Source: an uncultured Anaerotruncus sp.
Lineage (GTDB): Bacteria; Bacillota; Clostridia; Oscillospirales; CAG-272
DNA: 16,322 nucleotides
Reading direction: 5' to 3'
Assembly: GCA_905210995.1 (NCBI GenBank)
Contig: CAJLZE010000051.1
Span: 1-16,322, forward strand
A program made the translations under genes and the position numbers. The notes under the pieces were generated by a model. It did not search any database and was not told the origin of the DNA. It was given only the letters and a program-made list of their open reading frames with translations. This document shows positions 6,770 to 13,824 of this stretch, piece after piece (positions within the stretch are counted from its first letter, which is position 1; each line of letters opens with the position of its first letter).

Positions 6770-9493
6770 ATGACCGGAACAACAACAAGACCCGCCGCGA
6801 GCCGCGGTGCGCGCACCCTGCGCGGTCTTTCGGCGGACGAGGTCGCGCGCTCGCGCGCCGAGCACGGCGAAAACCGCCTGAGCGAACGCAAAACGCGCGG
6901 CTTCTTTTCACGCTTTGCCGCAAATCTCGGGGACCCCGTGATAAAGGTACTGCTCTGCGCTCTTGCGGCGAATATAATTTTCACCTTCCGCCACACCGAC
7001 TGGTTCGAAACGATAGGCATCGCCGTTTCGGTGCTGACCGCAACCATCGTCTCCACCGTGTCCGAGTACGGCGGAGAGGCTGCATACCGCCGCCTCAGCG
7101 CCGAGGCGGGCAGGGCTGTCTGCCGTGTGCGGCGCGCGGGGCTTGTCACCGAGATACCCGTCGCCGATGTCGTTGTCGGCGATGTCGTGCTTCTCGGCGC
7201 GGGCGAATCCGTGCCTGCCGACGGCTATATCGCTGCGGGCACGGTAAGGCTCGATCAGTCCGCGATGACCGGCGAGAGCCGCGAGGTCGAAAAGCGCCCT
7301 GCCGCGCGCACGGCGGGCGGCGGGATCGCACCGGCGCCCGACCCGGCGTCGCCTTCGTCTGCGCTGCGCGGCTGCCTTGTGCTGTCGGGCGAGGCCGAAA
7401 TGATCGTTACCGCCGTGGGGGATGCGACATATCTCGGCGGCATTTCTGGCGAGGTACAGGAGGAAACGCGCGAAAGCCCGCTGAAGGTGCGCCTCTCGCA
7501 CCTTGCGGCGCAGATAAGCCGCCTCGGTTATGCCGCTGCAGCGATCGTCGCCGCGGCGTATCTTTTCAATGCCTTTGTGCTCGACAGCGGTTTTATCGGC
7601 AGCGTGATACTCATGAAGCTGGCGGATACGCATTATCTCTTTCAAAAGCTCATAGGTGCGCTTACGCTCGGGCTGACCGTCGTCGTGGTCGCGGTGCCCG
7701 AGGGACTTCCCATGATGATAGCAGTAGTGCTTTCGGCAAACATCCGCCGCATGGTAAAGGCGGGCGTGCTCGTGCGCAAGCCGGTGGGGATAGAAGCGGC
7801 GGGCAGCATGAACATCCTCTTTACCGACAAGACCGGCACGCTTACCGAGGGGCGCGTGTCGGTGGGAAGGATCGTGACCGGCGACGGCGGCACGGTCGCG
7901 GGCGGTGTGTCCTCTCTCGGCGGCGAGCTGTGGCGCAGATACCGCGAGTCGGCTCTGCTGAATACCGCCTCGGCAGTCGGCACCGACGGTGAAGGGAACA
8001 GAGTTCCCGTCGGCGGGAACGCAGCCGACCGTGCGCTCCTCCGCTCGGTGATCGACGCGGGCGGCATCGACGGCGGTTTTTTGCCGCGCGTCGTGTCAAA
8101 GCAGCTTTTTGACAGCGCAAAAAAGTATTCCTCCTGCCGCATCGACGCGGGGGGAGGCGGTGAGATATATGTAAAGGGCGCGCCCGAGATACTTCTGCCG
8201 CGCATCGGCAGATATATTTCGCGCGACGGGAGCATCCGGGCGTTCGACGGGCAGGCTGCGCGCGCTTTCGCACGCACGCTCTCGGATATCCGCAGCGGCG
8301 GCGGGCGCGTTATCCTGCTTGCATGGGGCAGCGCAGCCGATACCGGCGACGCCCTGCCCGGCAGTCTCGTCCTGATCGCCGCCGTGTCGCTCAACGACCG
8401 CCTGCGCCGCGAGGCGCCCGCCGCCGTGGGCGAGCTGCGCGGCGCGGGTATACACGTCGTGATGATAACCGGCGACAGCGCCGAAACAGCCGGAGCTATC
8501 GCGCGAGAGTGCGGCATCGTCGGCGGCGGGGTGGATATGATCCTCGAATCCTCCGAGCTTGCCCGGCTGACCGACGGCAGGCTTGCCGAGTTGCTGCCGC
8601 GCATCGGTGTTATCGCGCGCGCCCTGCCGTCCGACAAAAGCCGCCTTGTGCGTGTGGCGCAGGACGCGGGGCTCGTAGTGGGCATGACCGGCGACGGCAT
8701 CAACGACGCACCGGCGCTCAAGCGCGCCGATATCGGCTTTGCCATGGGCAGCGGCACGCAGGTCGCAAAAGACGCGGGCGATATCGTCATACTTGACGAT
8801 AACCTTGCCTCCATCGCCCACGCCGTGCTTTACGGGCGGAACATTTTCAAAAGCATACGCAAATTCATCACGCTCCAGCTCACGATGAACTTCTGCGCCG
8901 TCGGCGTGTCGATGATAGGTCCCTTTCTCGGCATCGACGCGCCGGTCACGGTCGTTCAGATGCTGTGGATAAACATAATCATGGACACGCTCGGCGGTCT
9001 TGCCTTTGCGGGCGAGCCTGCGCTGCCCTCGTGCATGAAGGAAAAGCCCAAGCGCCGCGACGAGCCGATATTGAACCGCTATATGATAGATCAGATAGTT
9101 TTTCTCGGCGTGTTCACCGTCGCGCTGTCGCTCGGCTTTCTCAAGCTGCCGTTTTTTACGCATCACTTCCGCTCCGCGCCGGACGGGATATACCTCCTTA
9201 CCGCATTTTTTGCCTTTTTCATCTTTGCCGGGGTGTTCAACTGCTTCAACGCGCGCACCGACCGCCTGCGCCTGCTTGCGGGAATAAGAAAAAACCCCGC
9301 CTTCATCACGATAATGACCGCCGTTCTCACCATTCAGATAGGCTTTGTCTACCTCGGCGGGACGGTGCTGCGCACCGTGCCGCTGAAGCCCGCCGAGCTT
9401 TTGTGGGCAATGGCGTTTTCGCTTCTTGTTTTTCCCGCCGAATTTCTGCGCAAGCTCTTGTGGCGCATACGAGGCAGACGCGGCGGATTCTGA
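6770..9493 (+). CDS. P-type calcium-transporting ATPase (P2B/PMCA-like)
   Basis: This is a 907-residue membrane pump that exports cations using ATP. In order it shows an N-terminal cation-ATPase domain, two transmembrane helices (about 58-100), the actuator domain with MTGES (166-170), the M4 motif PEGLP (310-314), and the phosphorylation site DKTGTLTEG with Asp353. It continues with a nucleotide-binding domain, TGDSAETA, and the hinge GDGINDAP (641-648). The M5 region follows, then M6 with WINIIMDTLGG (733-743; Asp739), then a hydrophobic C-terminal domain. PEGLP together with the Asn in M5 and Asn/Asp in M6 points to Ca2+ as substrate and resembles plasma-membrane-type pumps. ATG at 6770 is chosen because GGAGG (6754-6758) precedes it. 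The repeat module at 9494 begins at the base after its stop codon. Confidence 0.92.
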   Translation: MTGTTTRPAASRGARTLRGLSADEVARSRAEHGENRLSERKTRGFFSRFAANLGDPVIKVLLCALAANIIFTFRHTDWFETIGIAVSVLTATIVSTVSEYGGEAAYRRLSAEAGRAVCRVRRAGLVTEIPVADVVVGDVVLLGAGESVPADGYIAAGTVRLDQSAMTGESREVEKRPAARTAGGGIAPAPDPASPSSALRGCLVLSGEAEMIVTAVGDATYLGGISGEVQEETRESPLKVRLSHLAAQISRLGYAAAAIVAAAYLFNAFVLDSGFIGSVILMKLADTHYLFQKLIGALTLGLTVVVVAVPEGLPMMIAVVLSANIRRMVKAGVLVRKPVGIEAAGSMNILFTDKTGTLTEGRVSVGRIVTGDGGTVAGGVSSLGGELWRRYRESALLNTASAVGTDGEGNRVPVGGNAADRALLRSVIDAGGIDGGFLPRVVSKQLFDSAKKYSSCRIDAGGGGEIYVKGAPEILLPRIGRYISRDGSIRAFDGQAARAFARTLSDIRSGGGRVILLAWGSAADTGDALPGSLVLIAAVSLNDRLRREAPAAVGELRGAGIHVVMITGDSAETAGAIARECGIVGGGVDMILESSELARLTDGRLAELLPRIGVIARALPSDKSRLVRVAQDAGLVVGMTGDGINDAPALKRADIGFAMGSGTQVAKDAGDIVILDDNLASIAHAVLYGRNIFKSIRKFITLQLTMNFCAVGVSMIGPFLGIDAPVTVVQMLWINIIMDTLGGLAFAGEPALPSCMKEKPKRRDEPILNRYMIDQIVFLGVFTVALSLGFLKLPFFTHHFRSAPDGIYLLTAFFAFFIFAGVFNCFNARTDRLRLLAGIRKNPAFITIMTAVLTIQIGFVYLGGTVLRTVPLKPAELLWAMAFSLLVFPAEFLRKLLWRIRGRRGGF

Positions 9494-9741
9494 GAGAAAG
9501 TAAAAATATCTCACAAAGTGCAAATAAGTCAGCTTTTACGACATAAAAATGTATCGGGACTATTGACAAACAGGCAAACAGCGTGATATAATGTATATGA
9601 AAGACAATAAATACTGTTACGATCCTGATACCGTCCGACGGCTGATATATTGCCGCGCAATTCAAGATTCACAGTGCGGTAAAATATAAAAATGCAGCGC
9701 ATAAGCGTGCCGGATGAGTTCCGGGCGCATTTATGCGCTGT
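9494..9741 (+). repeat. Duplicated intergenic module, copy A
   Basis: This is one of two near-identical modules; the other is 13409-13651. The copies align over their whole length up to the apical part of the final hairpin. Scattered substitutions and a few-base indel occur in and just after the promoter. Positions 9610-9692 (83 nt) are identical to 13521-13603. The module contains a conserved AT-rich upstream segment, a promoter, a structured transcript and a terminator hairpin. It starts immediately after the stop codon of the calcium pump gene and precedes the lectin-peptidase gene. Confidence 0.9.
9563..9592 (+). promoter_or_regulatory. Promoter of module A
   Basis: TTGACA (9563-9568) and TATAAT (9587-9592) are perfect hexamers with an 18-bp spacer. 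Transcription should start near 9599. About 70 bp upstream are also conserved in the second module, so a shared regulator-binding site there is possible. GAGA/TCTC flank an AT-rich core at 9494-9512. Confidence 0.85.
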
Positions 9742-9746
9742 TTTTA
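9599..9746 (+). ncRNA. Candidate structured leader RNA or small RNA, copy A
   Basis: The predicted transcript runs from the module promoter to the T-run of its terminator, about 148 nt. Visible stems are CCGT/ACGG (9631-9634 with 9638-9641), CCGCGC/GTGCGG (9653-9658 with 9674-9679, one G-U pair), and the terminator hairpin from 9695. The loop of the second stem and the A-rich linker after it are fully conserved in copy B. No known riboswitch signature was recognised. It may be a free small RNA, or an attenuator leader for the genes starting at 9772 and 9919. Confidence 0.6.
9695..9745 (+). terminator. Intrinsic terminator or attenuator of module A
   Basis: A 10-bp outer stem (9695-9704 with 9731-9740) is topped by GCG/CGC (9705-9707 with 9726-9728) and CCGGA/TCCGG (9710-9714 with 9720-9724), and followed by five T residues (9741-9745). 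It lies between the module promoter and the downstream genes. Expression of those genes from this promoter would therefore need read-through or antitermination. Confidence 0.8.
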
Positions 9747-9771
9747 TAAATTACAAGGGAGGTATTGCTCT

Positions 9772-9840
9772 ATGACAAAAGAAAACAACCGCCGAATTAT
9801 CAAAACTGCCCAAATGAGGTTTCCGATGCTCTTTCGCTAA
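9772..9840 (+). CDS. Micro-ORF, 22 residues, possible leader peptide
   Basis: It starts with ATG nine bases after a near-ideal ribosome binding site (AAGGGAGG, 9755-9762) and stops with TAA. The product, MTKENNRRIIKTAQMRFPMLFR, is basic and matches nothing I know. It lies between the terminator of module A and the lectin-peptidase gene. The equivalent position after module B also has a strong ribosome binding site and a micro-ORF. Both peptides contain Pro-Met-Leu-Phe, but the rest differs. It may be a leader peptide that couples translation to downstream expression. Confidence 0.45.
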   Translation: MTKENNRRIIKTAQMRFPMLFR

Positions 9841-9846
9841 ATTAAT

Positions 9847-9867
9847 GCATATAGTTTTTCTATATGC
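9847..9867 (+). promoter_or_regulatory. Hairpin between micro-ORF and lectin-peptidase gene
   Basis: GCATATAG (9847-9854) and CTATATGC (9860-9867) form a perfect 8-bp stem with a TTTTT loop, starting 7 bases after the micro-ORF stop codon. No T-run follows, so it is not a typical terminator. It may be a leader structure acting with the micro-ORF. Confidence 0.4.
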
Positions 9868-9918
9868 GTGACAACACACTTCCCCAGAACGAATATTAAA
9901 GCAACAGGAGAAAGGAAA

Positions 9919-11567
9919 ATGAAAAAAGGTCATTAAAAACAAAAGCAATCGCAATTTTCATAGTTTGTTTTGTGTTACTGGCGCAATTCAGCATCGCTGC
10001 GGCTGGATATTCTGCAAACGAGAATGGTGATCTTATGTCAGGGACGCCAGAGTCATATCGTATTTATACTATTTATGCCGTTGACAACAGAGTATTTGAC
10101 GTTCAAAACGCACTATCGGCTGATAACTCAATAGTATGGACTTACCCATATAATGGAGACGAGTGTCAGGAATGGCGTTTCATAAGGTCTGGTTATGACT
10201 ATGTGATTCAGGATTCACATAGTGGAAAGTATCTAACGGTAAAAGGGGATTCATCATCTGCCAATGCCGAAGTAGTCATAAGCAGTCGTCCGTCTGCGGG
10301 CTACTCAAGCGGTCAATTATTCCGAGTGGAACAAATTGGAACGAGCATGAGATATCGCATTCTTTCCAAATGCAGCAACTACACTCTTGCCATTGGATAC
10401 AATAGCTCAAATCGTCATTTGTGTCAACTTGCAAAAACAAGCGACACAGCACAGGTTTATTTAACCGAATCGGGACCGTATCATGGATTACAGGAAGGCT
10501 ATGTACACATTCAGCAGTACAATACGGTATACTCTGCTGATGACAGGATGCTGGGGATCAATTTATCAGCGGGTGAACTTTTAAACAGCAAATTCAGTAA
10601 TACGGCAATATATGAATGGCGTGTAAGATATCAAGGTAACGGTTATTTTTCAATTTCGCGAGGGAACAATTACTTGTATTGCACTGGCTCTACTTCTGGC
10701 ACGCGTGTTTTACTTAGTAGCAACGTATCACAGAATGGATGTTTGTGGAAGATAACAAAAAGCGGGAATTACTATCAACTGGCGCCCAAAAGTGCAGTTT
10801 CAGGAGATACTGCTTCAGCGGTTTTGGGGTTAAATTCGGCTGTGCCCACGTTGGTATCATCAAGCAGTCAATACGGTAGACTTCGCATAATACGTTCGCA
10901 TTATTATTACAACTATGATATGACAATATATGCTGCTGAAGATCATTATCATAGTAACAATTACAGTTCACATACTGATATTTTTAACTATGCGTGTTCA
11001 TCATTGTACCTAAAGAATCGTGACAATCAATGTTTAATTTTCACCAACAATGATGAACCGTATTATGATACCTCGGAAATCACGGACTTAATGAAAACAA
11101 GCAACATGTTCGTTTTAAGAGCTCACGGAAGTCCTACTTCGTTTGTCTTAAATGCAAAGGATGGCAATGGGAGTTTTATAGGTTCAACTACAACTTATAA
11201 TATTTCATTGATAAATAATATGAATAGCAGTGCTTTAAACAATTTGAAATGCGCATTGTTTCTTTCGTGTAGCTCTGCCGAAGATTCATACTCAGATGGT
11301 AGTTCAGCCTCAAACTTTGTTACGGCTGTAGTAGATCGCGGTGCACGCAGTGCAATAGGATTCGACGGGTCGGTGGATTGCCGAAGAGCCTCTATGTTCT
11401 CAAGTTATTTCTTTGAATATTTTGCAAATAATCAGGGAGTCGATCAAGTGGTTGCATCAGATGCATTTGACTATACATTGCGTGCAACTAGACAACATTA
11501 TAATGAGGATACCTATCAACCATATTTCTATAATGGTTATGTTGAGCAGAAATTTCCTATAGAATGA
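9919..11567 (+). CDS. Secreted ricin-like lectin with caspase/CHAT-like domain, out-of-frame start
   Basis: ATG at 9919 follows AGGAGAAAGG and six A residues come next, but this frame stops after MKKGH. One extra A, or a -1 slip, gives a 549-residue protein beginning with the signal peptide MKKRSLKTKAIAIFIVCFV and an AAA cleavage region near 27-29. Residues about 46-185 and 194-325 look like two ricin-type beta-trefoil modules, with QEW (84-86), YEW (232-234) and further aromatic repeats. The C-terminal part (about 335-549) resembles clan CD peptidases of the caspase/CHAT kind: His403 in RAHGS, then Cys451 in LSCSS, then the typical RGARSAIGFDG strand. It is probably a secreted, glycan-binding cysteine protease. 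The DNA is clearly AT-richer than its neighbours. The in-frame GTG at 9972 has no ribosome binding site and would split the signal peptide. Confidence 0.7.
9922..9927 (+). other. A6 tract after the start codon (frame-deciding)
   Basis: Six A residues follow ATG 9919. In frame, a stop comes at 9934-9936; one more A joins the start to the long frame and its signal peptide. An upstream in-frame stop (9897-9899) excludes an earlier start for the long frame. Confidence 0.75.
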
Positions 11568-11598
11568 GAAGACTTGTCTGAAAAGAGAATTTACTAAA

Positions 11599-12468
11599 AT
11601 GAAAAAAACTATACCTGCAATACTGCTTCTTATCGCTGTTATGCTGACTTTTTCGGGCTGCAAAACAAAAAGCAGTCAGCCGGAGTATCAACCGTATACC
11701 GCCTATGTCGATGTCGGTCTTGCGGACGGCGACGCCGGGGCGCGCGTCAAAGCCGAAAACAGATATACGCCGATCGCCGACGATGCGATACCCGAGCCCG
11801 CGAAAAGCACGATCTCGGTCACGATGCTTGATGCGCAGTACAGCGCCGAATATGTGAAAAAAGGTGCCCGCACGTTCGGACGCCCGCAATACACCTACCG
11901 CACCGAAGCGGGAGACGAGATATCTACCGATGCTTCGGGCAAGGTGCTGTCCCTGCTTACAGCCCGGTCATTCGATTATTATTCACGCGACCCCGAAAGC
12001 CCCGACGTTAAAGCGACAATAAAAAGTCCCGAGGAATATCTGGATATCGCCACACAGTATGCGCGCCGTATATTCGGCGATGACATTACAGCGCGGTATG
12101 CCGGAAAGGTGCCGAAGATATCCTCCACTAAGATATGGGTGGATTTTCTTCCCGAAAGCTCGGAAAACGGTCTTACAAGGACCGACTTCTTCACGATCGT
12201 CGTTTCAGCCGAGGGAGAGCTTCTCGCATATTACGATTTCGGGGTCGACGATTTCAAAGACAAGACTGCCCCCGCGGACCTTACCGACGAGCGCATAAGC
12301 CGTATCATACTTGACTCGCTGACAGACAAAAAAGCCGAAATAGAGATTAGCGGTACAAAAAACTGGGTCATTCTAAATGGCGGAAAAAGTGCCTGCTATA
12401 CGTCTTTCAAGACCGTCGGCGACGGCTATCAGACCGATTGGGCGGATGTGATAATCCCGCTTGAATAA
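11599..12468 (+). CDS. Putative lipoprotein, paralogue of the next gene
   Basis: The product is 289 residues and has a lipoprotein signal peptide: MKKT start, hydrophobic core and lipobox FSGC with Cys21. The mature part has no domain I recognise. It is clearly paralogous to the following product (12531-13391). Shared blocks include Ala-Tyr-[VI]-Asp near the start, PEP[AR]KS.[IS][SE]V, a [RQ][IL]FG[DK]D[IV] block, the [GE]ELL[AS]YY strand, PAD[LF]TD[ED]RI, and a shared VIIPLE or VVIPLE end. It sits 31 bp after the lectin-peptidase gene with only a weak GAGA-like ribosome binding site, so it may be expressed by read-through. Here the ATG is followed by seven A residues, which is in frame, unlike the three shifted genes nearby. 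GC returns to the host level within the gene. Confidence 0.85.
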   Translation: MKKTIPAILLLIAVMLTFSGCKTKSSQPEYQPYTAYVDVGLADGDAGARVKAENRYTPIADDAIPEPAKSTISVTMLDAQYSAEYVKKGARTFGRPQYTYRTEAGDEISTDASGKVLSLLTARSFDYYSRDPESPDVKATIKSPEEYLDIATQYARRIFGDDITARYAGKVPKISSTKIWVDFLPESSENGLTRTDFFTIVVSAEGELLAYYDFGVDDFKDKTAPADLTDERISRIILDSLTDKKAEIEISGTKNWVILNGGKSACYTSFKTVGDGYQTDWADVIIPLE

Positions 12469-12491
12469 AAAGCCGCTCCGCGCGCGGCTTT
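12469..12491 (+). terminator. Hairpin between the two lipoprotein paralogues
   Basis: AAAGCCGC (12469-12476) pairs with GCGGCTTT (12484-12491) around a 7-nt loop, directly after the stop codon. Only three T residues follow, so it is a weak terminator or an mRNA-stabilising or processing hairpin in the operon. Confidence 0.45.
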
Positions 12492-12530
12492 GCGGCAATG
12501 TAAAGGATCGTTTCTAAGGAGGAATATACC

Positions 12531-13391
12531 ATGAAAAGAAAATTGTCATTTGTTATCTGCCTTATGCTTCTTGTCATTTCGCTTTGCGCGTGCGGAGCAA
12601 ACAAACATTCCGGCGGGCAGTATAAAGCCTTTACCGCTTACATCGACGGCAGCCTTCCCGAGGGCTCGGGGCAGAAGGTCAGGGCAGACCGCGTTCTCAT
12701 GACCGTAAAGCCCGAAGATCTGCCCGAGCCGCGAAAGTCCGAAATATCGGTGAGCGTTCTCGGCAAGCAGTACAGCGCGGCGTATGCGGGAAAAGATACG
12801 GTCGGCTACGGAATTGCCGGCTATAAATACGAGACCGCACAGGGCGATAAGCTTGAGGTCGATTCCGCGGGCAATATAATGCAGTACAAAAGCGCCGCAG
12901 CGTACGATCACGCCGAGCGGTACGTAACGGCGGATGAGGCGTTGTCTCCCGAGGCGTCGCTGGCAAAAGCCCGCGAGTATCTTGTGCAGCTCTTCGGCAA
13001 GGATGTGGCTGCGCGCTATGACGCGCCTCTTCCCGATACGAGCACATCGACGGTGTGGTTCCACTTCAAGCCCACCGACAGAGTAAAGGGCGCATATACC
13101 ACCGCCGAGAGAATATCTCTTGCTCTGTCCGAAAAAGGCGAGCTGCTGAGCTACTATGCGTATCATGTAGGCGCGTTTGACGGAAAGGACGTCCCCGCCG
13201 ACTTCACCGACGACAGGATAAAGCAGATAATAGGCGAGTCGCTTTCCGGCGAACATGGCGATATCGAGCTCAGCGACGAGCGCAAGCTCATCACGCTCGA
13301 AGGCGGGAAAATTGCGTGCACGATGAGCTTCAGGATCGCTGAGGACGGCGCCGCGGGCGAGTGGGTCAGCGTCGTGATACCGCTCGAATGA
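12531..13391 (+). CDS. Putative lipoprotein, paralogue of the preceding gene
   Basis: The product is 286 residues with the signal MKRKLSFVICLMLL and a lipobox-like LCAC (Cys22). AAGGAGG about eight bases upstream supports the start. The mature domain is colinear with the preceding paralogue along its whole length, which indicates tandem duplication followed by strong divergence. The function is unknown; no enzyme motif, metal site or repeat is visible. It is the last gene before the second intergenic module, and no convincing terminator lies between its stop and the module. Confidence 0.85.
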   Translation: MKRKLSFVICLMLLVISLCACGANKHSGGQYKAFTAYIDGSLPEGSGQKVRADRVLMTVKPEDLPEPRKSEISVSVLGKQYSAAYAGKDTVGYGIAGYKYETAQGDKLEVDSAGNIMQYKSAAAYDHAERYVTADEALSPEASLAKAREYLVQLFGKDVAARYDAPLPDTSTSTVWFHFKPTDRVKGAYTTAERISLALSEKGELLSYYAYHVGAFDGKDVPADFTDDRIKQIIGESLSGEHGDIELSDERKLITLEGGKIACTMSFRIAEDGAAGEWVSVVIPLE

Positions 13392-13408
13392 CACGTGGCT
13401 GACTTTGG

Positions 13409-13651
13409 GAGAAAGTAAAAATATCTCGCAAAGTGCAAATAAGTCAGCTTTTGCGACATAAAAATGTATCGGGACTGTTGACGAACAGGGAAACGGTATG
13501 ATATAATGTATATGGAAGATAATACTGTTACGATCCTGATACCGTCCGACGGCTGATATATTGCCGCGCAATTCAAGATTCACAGTGCGGTAAAATATAA
13601 AAACGCAGCGCATAAGCGTGCCGAAGGTGTCTTGGGCATACTTATGCGCTG
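13409..13651 (+). repeat. Duplicated intergenic module, copy B
   Basis: This is the second copy of the module at 9494-9741, in the same orientation and again upstream of a secreted-protein gene. It includes the conserved upstream AT-rich segment, promoter, 83-nt identical core (13521-13603) and terminator-like hairpin. The differences lie mainly in the promoter spacer, a small indel near 13519 and the apex of the last hairpin. Confidence 0.9.
13478..13507 (+). promoter_or_regulatory. Promoter of module B
   Basis: TTGACG (13478-13483) and TATAAT (13502-13507) have the same 18-bp spacing as in copy A. It differs from copy A at the last base of the -35 hexamer and in the spacer, so strength may differ. 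Transcription should start near 13514. Confidence 0.8.
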
Positions 13652-13654
13652 TTT
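13514..13654 (+). ncRNA. Candidate structured leader RNA or small RNA, copy B
   Basis: This is the counterpart of the copy A transcript. The two internal stems and their loops are unchanged. The final hairpin keeps its 10-bp base (13606-13615 with 13642-13651), but its upper part is a different sequence that still pairs: TGCC/GGCA (13619-13622 with 13635-13638) and AAG/CTT. Only three T residues follow, so termination should be weaker than in copy A and read-through into the downstream genes more likely. Confidence 0.55.
13606..13654 (+). terminator. Terminator-like hairpin of module B (weak T-run)
   Basis: The outer stem is identical to copy A, but the T-run is shortened to three. It is best read as an attenuator-like hairpin or a decayed terminator upstream of the micro-ORF and the gene at 13825. 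Confidence 0.5.
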
Positions 13655-13683
13655 GCATGAGCGCAGAAAAAAGGAGGGCAGCA

Positions 13684-13806
13684 ATGGACCGTATGACGCG
13701 TGACGGAAGCATAACGTTCGCCGACCGCACCACACCTATGCTCTTTCTTTTAGAAGGTGCAAGGGGATGCTTCCTTTTGCACCGCATATATTCAATTTCA
13801 AACTGA
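13684..13806 (+). CDS. Micro-ORF, 40 residues, possible leader peptide
   Basis: ATG lies five bases after AAGGAGGG (13671-13678) and the frame stops at TGA 13804-13806. The product begins MDRMTRDGS and ends HRIYSISN; no family is recognised. It occupies the same place as the 22-residue micro-ORF after module A and shares Pro-Met-Leu-Phe with it. Its stop codon lies in the second arm of a hairpin just before the ribosome binding site of the next gene (13825). Translation of the micro-ORF would therefore open that site, a plausible coupling device. Confidence 0.45.
   Translation: MDRMTRDGSITFADRTTPMLFLLEGARGCFLLHRIYSISN
13756..13783 (+). promoter_or_regulatory. Hairpin inside the micro-ORF
   Basis: GGTGCAA (13756-13762) pairs with TTGCACC (13777-13783) around a 14-nt loop. 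It lies in the second half of the 40-residue micro-ORF. It could contribute to attenuation or coupling, but this is inference. Confidence 0.35.
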
Positions 13807-13811
13807 AATTG
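13793..13811 (+). promoter_or_regulatory. Hairpin adjoining the ribosome binding site of the 13825 gene
   Basis: CAATTTCA (13793-13800) and TGAAATTG (13804-13811) form a perfect 8-bp stem with a 3-nt loop. It ends one base before AGGAGG (13813-13818). The micro-ORF stop codon is the first triplet of the right arm. Confidence 0.5.
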
Positions 13812-13824
13812 CAGGAGGTCTACT

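Noticed and set aside
8096..9523. Long open frame on the minus strand opposite the calcium pump gene, and similar antisense frames at 5391-6773, 6484-7992, 7642-8814 and 12546-13787
   Set aside because: They are by-products of high GC at third codon positions. Their translations are Arg/Ala/His-rich without domains, while the opposite strand encodes recognised families.
9599..9746. Known riboswitch, T-box, 6S RNA or CRISPR-related RNA
   Set aside because: None of the conserved sequence blocks I know for these classes is present. There is no repeat-spacer pattern, and the long-rod fold of 6S RNA is absent.
9972..9974. GTG at 9972 as the start of the lectin-peptidase gene
   Set aside because: No ribosome binding site, and it would remove the charged and most of the hydrophobic part of an otherwise perfect signal peptide.
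9327..13576. Minus-strand frames beginning MNCAAIYQPSDG in both intergenic modules
   Set aside because: They look conserved only because the DNA is nearly identical. A small indel between copies shifts the frame after the first residues, so protein coding does not explain the conservation.
9494..13651. Module pair as ends of an insertion sequence or composite transposon
   Set aside because: No transposase, terminal inverted repeats or target-site duplications are visible. The copies carry promoter and terminator functions in the same orientation ahead of genes, although recombination between them remains possible.
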